Source: Candidatus Saccharibacteria bacterium CG_4_10_14_0_2_um_filter_52_9 (lineage in GTDB: Bacteria; Actinomycetota; Acidimicrobiia; Acidimicrobiales; RAAP-2). From it: a stretch of 64,000 nt of DNA. This document shows positions 59,859 to 64,000 of the stretch, in pieces. The first letter of the stretch is position 1; every line of letters starts with the position of its first letter. The position numbers and the translations under genes were made by a program. A model generated the notes under the pieces. It saw only the letters and a program-made list of their open reading frames with translations, ran no database searches and was not told where the DNA came from. The stretch is taken from contig CAJCJA010000055.1 of NCBI GenBank assembly GCA_903970515.1, positions 1 through 64,000 of the forward strand, in the 5' to 3' direction.

Positions 59859-60496
59859 GTGTTCTCTTCTCGCTCGAAAGCCTCGCGGGCCAGTGTCACG
59901 AACTTAGTCACCAAGAGAGGGTCCTTCACTCGAGGGCTGGCTTCGACACCCGTGGCGACGTCGACGCCCCAAGGTGTGAGTTCATCGATGACGCTCGCGA
60001 CGTTGTCGCTCGTGAGACCGCCCGCGACGATGACCGGAACGAGAAATGATCGCCGCGTGACGAGGGTACGTGCGTAACCGACGCCACTGCCGGGTTCGGC
60101 ACCGTCGATGAGCACGGCGTCAACGTCATGTTCGTCGAACGCAAGGAAGTCCGGCTCATTGACCGAGAGCGCCTTTACGACACGAATGTTTTCATCGTGC
60201 AGACGTCTCGTTGTCGCTTCGGATAAGTAGCCGTGTATCTGGGCGACGCCGACACCCGTGGCGGTGGCGGTGTCGACGATGTACGCATCATCGTTGTCGC
60301 GAAAGATGCCCACGTGCACAAGGTCTGGTGTCGCACGCACGACCTCGCGCGCAACGTCGCGTTCGACGTGTCGCGTGGAGACGGCGAAATTGAGGCCCAC
60401 TGCGTCAGCACCACTCGAGGCAACCATCAACGCGTCCGCAACCGAGGTGACGCCACAGATCTTCACGAAATTCCTCGCCGCCAGGAATTCAACCAT
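59855..60496 (-). CDS. trpF: Phosphoribosylanthranilate isomerase
   Basis: A 213-aa TIM-barrel isomerase. The catalytic Cys is in [10 protein letters not shown] near the start and the catalytic Asp in [10 protein letters not shown]; the family's usual GGTG phosphate loop reads GSGVG here. The start at ATG 60496 overlaps trpC by eight bases; an upstream extension to 60598 is not family-like. A separate trpF next to trpB is notable, since many actinobacteria use the bifunctional PriA instead. Confidence 0.9.
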   Translation of the reverse strand: MVEFLAARNFVKICGVTSVADALMVASSGADAVGLNFAVSTRHVERDVAREVVRATPDLVHVGIFRDNDDAYIVDTATATGVGVAQIHGYLSEATTRRLHDENIRVVKALSVNEPDFLAFDEHDVDAVLIDGAEPGSGVGYARTLVTRRSFLVPVIVAGGLTSDNVASVIDELTPWGVDVATGVEASPRVKDPLLVTKFVTLAREAFEREENT

Positions 60497-61283
60497 TGAC
60501 GACTCGAAGAACACTCGCAAAGTCGCGCACCGCGCCACTCGGGTCAGCGGCTCGTACGAACGTCTCACCGACGAGTACCGCGTCGAAACCGGACTCACTC
60601 GCGCGCGCCACGTCCTCGGGCGTCGTCAGGCCCGATTCGGCAACTTTGATGACGCCCTGGAGCGACTGGCTCACTTTGGCCGCTCGCTCGGGATCGACCT
60701 CGAAGCTATGCAGGTCACGCTGATTGACGCCAACGATGCCCGCGCCCAATTGCACCGCCTGTCGTGCTTCATCGTCGTCGTGTACTTCGACGAGGACATC
60801 CAGATTGCATCGGGTGGCGAGGTCGAAATACCGTCGCAGTTCGTCGGCATCGAGGGCCGCCACGATCAACAGCACCGCACTTGCCCCCATCTCGACAGCG
60901 TCCAGGACGTCGTTCTCGCACACGACGAAATCTTTTCGCAGTAAGGGCAGTGATGTCGCGGCACGCACGTTCTCGAGGTCGCGCGCCGAGCCCGCGAAGA
61001 ATTGCTCGTCAGTCAATACCGAGATGGCGCTCGCGCCACCTTCTTGGTACGCGAGCGCTAATGACACCGGATCAAGATGTTCGTCGATCCACCCCTTCGA
61101 TGGTGAACGGCGTTTGATCTCCGCGATCACCTTGACGTGAGGATTGAGCGACGACACGAGCGCCGCACGAAACGAGGGACCGTCGTACTGCAGCGCGTCG
61201 ACTCGCGCTTGCCACGTCCGCGTATCGACGCTCGCGCGTGCACGATGCGCTGTCACGATCGCGTCGAGATACGTGGTCGCCAT
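60489..61283 (-). CDS. trpC: Indole-3-glycerol phosphate synthase
   Basis: A 264-aa TIM-barrel enzyme closing the indole ring. Signature segments are VIAEIKRRSPSKGWI, LLRKDFVVCENDVLDAVEMGASAVLL, VEVHDDDEA and AESGLTTPEDV. ATG 61283 is the start because a TACGAT box lies six bases upstream. It is the first gene of the minus-strand trp operon; trpD runs divergently from 61364. Confidence 0.94.
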   Translation of the reverse strand: MATTYLDAIVTAHRARASVDTRTWQARVDALQYDGPSFRAALVSSLNPHVKVIAEIKRRSPSKGWIDEHLDPVSLALAYQEGGASAISVLTDEQFFAGSARDLENVRAATSLPLLRKDFVVCENDVLDAVEMGASAVLLIVAALDADELRRYFDLATRCNLDVLVEVHDDDEARQAVQLGAGIVGVNQRDLHSFEVDPERAAKVSQSLQGVIKVAESGLTTPEDVARASESGFDAVLVGETFVRAADPSGAVRDFASVLRVVNG

Positions 61284-61289
61284 GCACGA

Positions 61290-61295
61290 ATCGTA
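61290..61295 (-). promoter_or_regulatory. TANNNT box for the trpCFBA operon
   Basis: TACGAT on the minus strand ends six bases before ATG 61283. The leader would be absent, so no room remains for a trp-leader attenuator or T-box. Confidence 0.45.
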
Positions 61296-61363
61296 CCTGT
61301 ACCTTTGCGGGCCACTCGCGCGAGTAACTTGTCCCATATGTTGAAGCGACGCGCACGCGAGCG

Positions 61364-62383
61364 ATGATGACGTCATTCGCAACCAATGTCCTCAATCCCC
61401 TCGTTCGCGGCACGAACCTCGAACGAGAAGACGCGCGTGACGCGTTGCTCGAGATACTCAACGGGCGCGTCGATCCGGTGCTCATCGCAAGTTTCCTCAC
61501 CGCTCTCACCGCGAAGGGTGAGACCGCCGACGAGATGACCGGCTTCATTGACGCCATGATGAGCACCGCCGACACCTTCGACGTGGGCTCCGACGCCATC
61601 GACCTGGTCGGAACCGGGGGCGACCAACTTCACACGGTGAATATCTCGACGATGGCTGCCCTCGCGGTCGCTGGTTGCGGGGTCCCGGTCGCCAAGCACG
61701 GCAACCGGGCGGCGTCATCGTCGGTTGGTTCCGCCGACGTCCTCGAAGCGTTGGGCGTCCGACTTGACGTGAGCCCCACCACGGTGCGCGCCTGTCTCGA
61801 CGAAGCGAACATCGGATTCCTCTACGCTCCCACTTTTCACCACGCTCTTCGCCACCTGGGCCCGATCCGCAAGGAACTCGGGTTTCGCACGGTGTTCAAC
61901 GTGCTCGGTCCACTCGCCAATCCGGCTTCAGTGGAGCGTTCGCTCATTGGTGTGGCCCAGCGTGCTCTTCTGGACGACATGGCCCAGGTCTTGCACGCAC
62001 GAGGCGTGCGCTACGTGATTCTGGTGAACGCCGACGATGGATTGGACGAACTCTCCTTAGGGGCAGCGTCGAGCTTGCGTTTCATCACTCGAGAAGGCGT
62101 GACTACCTCGCGACTCGATGCTCCCAGTGAATTGGGTGTGCGCCACGACGTCGCGAGCGTCCGGGGCGGGGACCTCGAACACAACGTGGGGGTGGTCCGC
62201 AGTTTCCTTCGGGGCGAACCGAGTGCCGTCTTTGACGTCGTGTGCGCCAATGCCGCGCTCGCGCTGATGGCCGCTGGTCGAGCGACAGATTTGCGCAGCG
62301 GGTTCACGCTCGCGACGGCGGCGGTGCGAGACGGTAAGGCCGCCAACGCACTCGAGCGCCTCGTTGAAGTCTCGAACGCCTAG
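61364..62383 (+). CDS. trpD: Anthranilate phosphoribosyltransferase
   Basis: A 339-aa transferase that couples anthranilate to PRPP. Motifs are LVGTGGDQLHTVNISTMAALA, the KHGNRAASSSVGSADVLEALG block and RKELGFRTVFNVLGPLANPA. ATG 61364 is adjacent to a second in-frame ATG at 61367, and either may be used. It is transcribed away from trpC across an 80-base gap and overlaps the gamma-carbonic-anhydrase gene by four bases at its end. Confidence 0.95.
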   Translation: MMTSFATNVLNPLVRGTNLEREDARDALLEILNGRVDPVLIASFLTALTAKGETADEMTGFIDAMMSTADTFDVGSDAIDLVGTGGDQLHTVNISTMAALAVAGCGVPVAKHGNRAASSSVGSADVLEALGVRLDVSPTTVRACLDEANIGFLYAPTFHHALRHLGPIRKELGFRTVFNVLGPLANPASVERSLIGVAQRALLDDMAQVLHARGVRYVILVNADDGLDELSLGAASSLRFITREGVTTSRLDAPSELGVRHDVASVRGGDLEHNVGVVRSFLRGEPSAVFDVVCANAALALMAAGRATDLRSGFTLATAAVRDGKAANALERLVEVSNA

Positions 62384-62895
62384 AGCACTCGTAAATCGGT
62401 TTTGTACCGCTTTGCGTTCCACACGTACAGCGCAGCGCCGGCGTCAATCGCCTCCTGTGAACTCGCGCCCTCCTTGATCTGTGCGGGTACCCCTACGGCG
62501 AGCGCCCCCGCGGGCACGTCCATTTGATTGCGCACGACGGCCCCGGCGCCCACGGTCGCGCCACTGAAGACGTTGGCGTGGTGCAACACCACCGAACCGC
62601 TCCCCACCAGGGCGCGGTCGTGGATCACGCAACCTTCGAGGTGCGCCAAGTGACCAATCACGCAGTCGTTGCCCACGACGGTCGGAAACTCCGAGACGGC
62701 GTGCACGACCGCGCCGTCTTGAATCGAGGTGCGCTCGCCTATGAAGATTGTGCCGTAGTCGCCGCGCAGGACGGCACCGGGCCAAATCGACGACTCCGCT
62801 CCGATGCGCACGTCACCGATGACGACCGCGTCGGGATGTACGAAGGCGTCGGGATGGATGGTCGGCACACGCTCACCGAGGGCGTAGATCGGCAT
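62380..62895 (-). CDS. Gamma-carbonic-anhydrase-like left-handed beta-helix protein
   Basis: A 171-aa hexapeptide-repeat protein. The repeats (SSIWPGAVLRGD, TSIQDGAVVHAV, CVIHDRALVGSGSVVL) form a left-handed beta helix. Canonical gamma-class enzymes bind metal with three His, the last two in GHxAxLHGC. Here H65 and H82 are kept, but the third position is Glu (GHLAHLEGC), with a His three residues after H82. Activity is therefore uncertain; it may be a non-catalytic or differently liganded member such as PaaY/YrdA-type proteins. It ends against trpD and is followed at its 5' side by the zinc-ribbon gene. Confidence 0.82.
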   Translation of the reverse strand: MPIYALGERVPTIHPDAFVHPDAVVIGDVRIGAESSIWPGAVLRGDYGTIFIGERTSIQDGAVVHAVSEFPTVVGNDCVIGHLAHLEGCVIHDRALVGSGSVVLHHANVFSGATVGAGAVVRNQMDVPAGALAVGVPAQIKEGASSQEAIDAGAALYVWNAKRYKTDLRVL

Positions 62896-63086
62896 CAGAA
62901 CCTCCTATGGGACAACCACGAAATTAACTGATACAGCCGCCAACCTAAATAGATCACCGACGAGAAGATGAAGAACCGCCACATCCAGGGCATTGGTTCT
63001 CGTTCTTCCTCGCGTACTTCGTTGCCGCACACTTCACACACGTCCCCTTCGACGCGACGGTCACAGCTCTCGCACCACTGCGCCAC
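62895..63086 (-). CDS. 63-aa zinc-ribbon membrane microprotein
   Basis: A short protein with two CxxC pairs (CESC and CEVC) forming a zinc ribbon in residues 5-20, an acidic link EVREEERE, then one membrane helix (about 35-55, WRFFIFSSVIYLGWRLYQL) and a basic end. GTG 63086 shares its first base with the stop of der, so it is co-translated, and its stop shares a base with the next gene's start region. Single ribbon plus single helix proteins of this kind are common in bacteria but of unknown function. Confidence 0.72.
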   Translation of the reverse strand: MAQWCESCDRRVEGDVCEVCGNEVREEEREPMPWMWRFFIFSSVIYLGWRLYQLISWLSHRRF

Positions 63087-64000
63087 TATTCGACTCGAAC
63101 ACGTACGCGCACGGGTGTCGAACCTAGTTCGAAGCGTTCTCGCAATGATCGCTCCACGTAACGCATGTAGGTCGCGGGCAAACGACCCGCCACGAACAAA
63201 GTGAAGGTGGGGGGCTCCGTCGCCCCTTGCACCGCGTAGCGAATCTTTCCCGTCGGGGCGGGCTGTTTGATCTGTAGGTCTCGGATGGCCCGGTTGAGCG
63301 CACCGGTGGGAACACGTTTGACGTAGTCCGCGGCCGCGATCGACAGAGCGGGCAGGATGCGATGCACGCCCTTACCCGTCGTCGCGGTCGTCTTCATCAC
63401 GGGCGCGTCACCTAGGAAAGCGAGCTTGTCGCCCACGCCCGCCAACACGTCGTCACGTTCGTCGACGCCCACAAGTTCCCATTTATTCAACACCACCAAC
63501 GAAGGACAACCCGCCGCGGAGATACGTTCGGCGAGGCGCTGGTCCTGACCCGTGGCGCCCACCGTCGCGTCAATGACGAGGATCGCGATGTCAGCGCGGT
63601 CGAGCGCGTCGAGGCTTCGCAGCACCGCGTAGGTTTCGAGACCGGCTTCGGTCTTCGCGCGACGCCGCATGCCCGCGGTGTCGATGAAACGGATCAAGCC
63701 CACCTCGGTTTGGACGACGGTGTCGATGGCGTCACGCGTGGTGCCCGGCATGTCGTGCACGACGGAGCGTTCTTCACCAATCAATTGATTGAAGAGCGTT
63801 GATTTCCCCACGTTGGGTCGACCTACTATCGCGACGCGCAACGCGCCGTCATCGTCGGCGTCCGCGGTCTCTTCGACATCGATCTGCTCGCCGAGTTCGT
63901 CGACGATGTAATCGAGCAGGTCGCCCGATCCGCGTCCGTGCAGGGCACTCACGGTGTGCGGGTCGCCCGCGCCCAGACTCAGGAATTCCCAGGCGTTCGC
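63086..64000 (-). CDS. der: Ribosome-assembly GTPase Der/EngA, C-terminal part
   Basis: The frame is open to the window edge, so the N-terminal GTPase domain is largely missing. The second GTPase domain is complete: G1 VGRPNVGKST, G3 DTAGMRR, G4 NKWE. The KH-like C-terminal domain follows, ending in a basic VRVRVRVE. Der acts in assembly of the 50S subunit. Before the second G domain the linker reads SALHGRGSGDLLDYIVDEL, which belongs to the end of the first domain (SAxHGxG motif). Confidence 0.95.
   Translation of the reverse strand, partial: ANAWEFLSLGAGDPHTVSALHGRGSGDLLDYIVDELGEQIDVEETADADDDGALRVAIVGRPNVGKSTLFNQLIGEERSVVHDMPGTTRDAIDTVVQTEVGLIRFIDTAGMRRRAKTEAGLETYAVLRSLDALDRADIAILVIDATVGATGQDQRLAERISAAGCPSLVVLNKWELVGVDERDDVLAGVGDKLAFLGDAPVMKTTATTGKGVHRILPALSIAAADYVKRVPTGALNRAIRDLQIKQPAPTGKIRYAVQGATEPPTFTLFVAGRLPATYMRYVERSLRERFELGSTPVRVRVRVE

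Noticed and set aside
61284-61363. Possible trp leader attenuator or T-box between trpC and trpD
   Set aside because: Only 80 bases separate the divergent genes, and the probable trpC promoter box leaves no leader.

Overview
The window reads as chromosomal DNA of a moderately GC-rich actinobacterium. The evidence is a complete Pup-proteasome operon (mpa-dop-pup-prcB-prcA-pafA) beside helY-tatC-tatA/B, an F420 gene (fbiC), a DUF4193-type acidic protein, an Rv1828/FtsR-like MerR regulator by the glycine cleavage genes, and split gcvPA/gcvPB. An Acidimicrobiia-like lineage is my best guess, but no rRNA is present to settle it. Gene density is very high. Start and stop codons often overlap as ATGA, GTGA or TGATG, and many first genes of transcription units have a TANNNT box 6-8 nt before the start codon and no ribosome-binding site, which looks like leaderless transcription.

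Layout. 1-6145: end of thiG, an ftsR-like regulator, a nuclease-like ORF, gcvT-gcvPA-gcvPB (no gcvH here) and a peptidase C26 amidotransferase. 6164-6999: two overlapping crcB/Fluc genes. 7388-12909: an export module with a TasA/camelysin-like secreted protein, a 926-aa three-LamG surface protein, a SipW-like signal peptidase and a small secreted protein. 13099-17714: an SDR, a membrane-anchored HtrA with a histone-H1-like tail, an uncharacterised 433-aa protein, a GNAT and a DUF4193 protein. 17807-31970 (mostly minus strand): a double-domain ThyX paralogue, helY, tatC, tatA/B, lepB, pafA, prcA, prcB, pup, dop, mpa; then ferredoxin (+) and a five-gene operon ending in trmI. 32033-39703: tkt-tal-pgi, fbiC and a LOG-family gene. 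39700-47436 (minus): a coiled-coil microprotein, an acyl-CoA ligase, gltD and gltB. 47516-49055: thiO-thiS, a 51-aa ORF and tRNA-Pro(GGG). 49072-52813 (minus): sulfate ABC transporter. 52916-53232: decayed FAA-hydrolase fragment. 53509-57693: an amine-oxidase-type flavoprotein, acs and an acetate transporter. 57895-62383: trpC-trpF-trpB-trpA (minus) divergent from trpD (+). 62380-64000 (minus): gamma-carbonic-anhydrase-like protein, a zinc-ribbon membrane microprotein and the C-terminal part of der.

How the genes work together. Most of the window is core metabolism and proteostasis. Two signal peptidases coexist: a standard Ser/Lys LepB at 22.7-23.4 kb, and a Ser/His SipW-type enzyme at 11.0-12.3 kb sitting with two probable substrates whose N-termini look SipW-dependent. 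That export module is the most interesting accessory locus. Other points for a second look are Pup ending in Glu, ThiS ending Gly-Gly-Ala, a gamma-carbonic-anhydrase fold with an altered third metal ligand, a CRP-type palindrome upstream of the acetate transporter, and several tiny translationally coupled genes.
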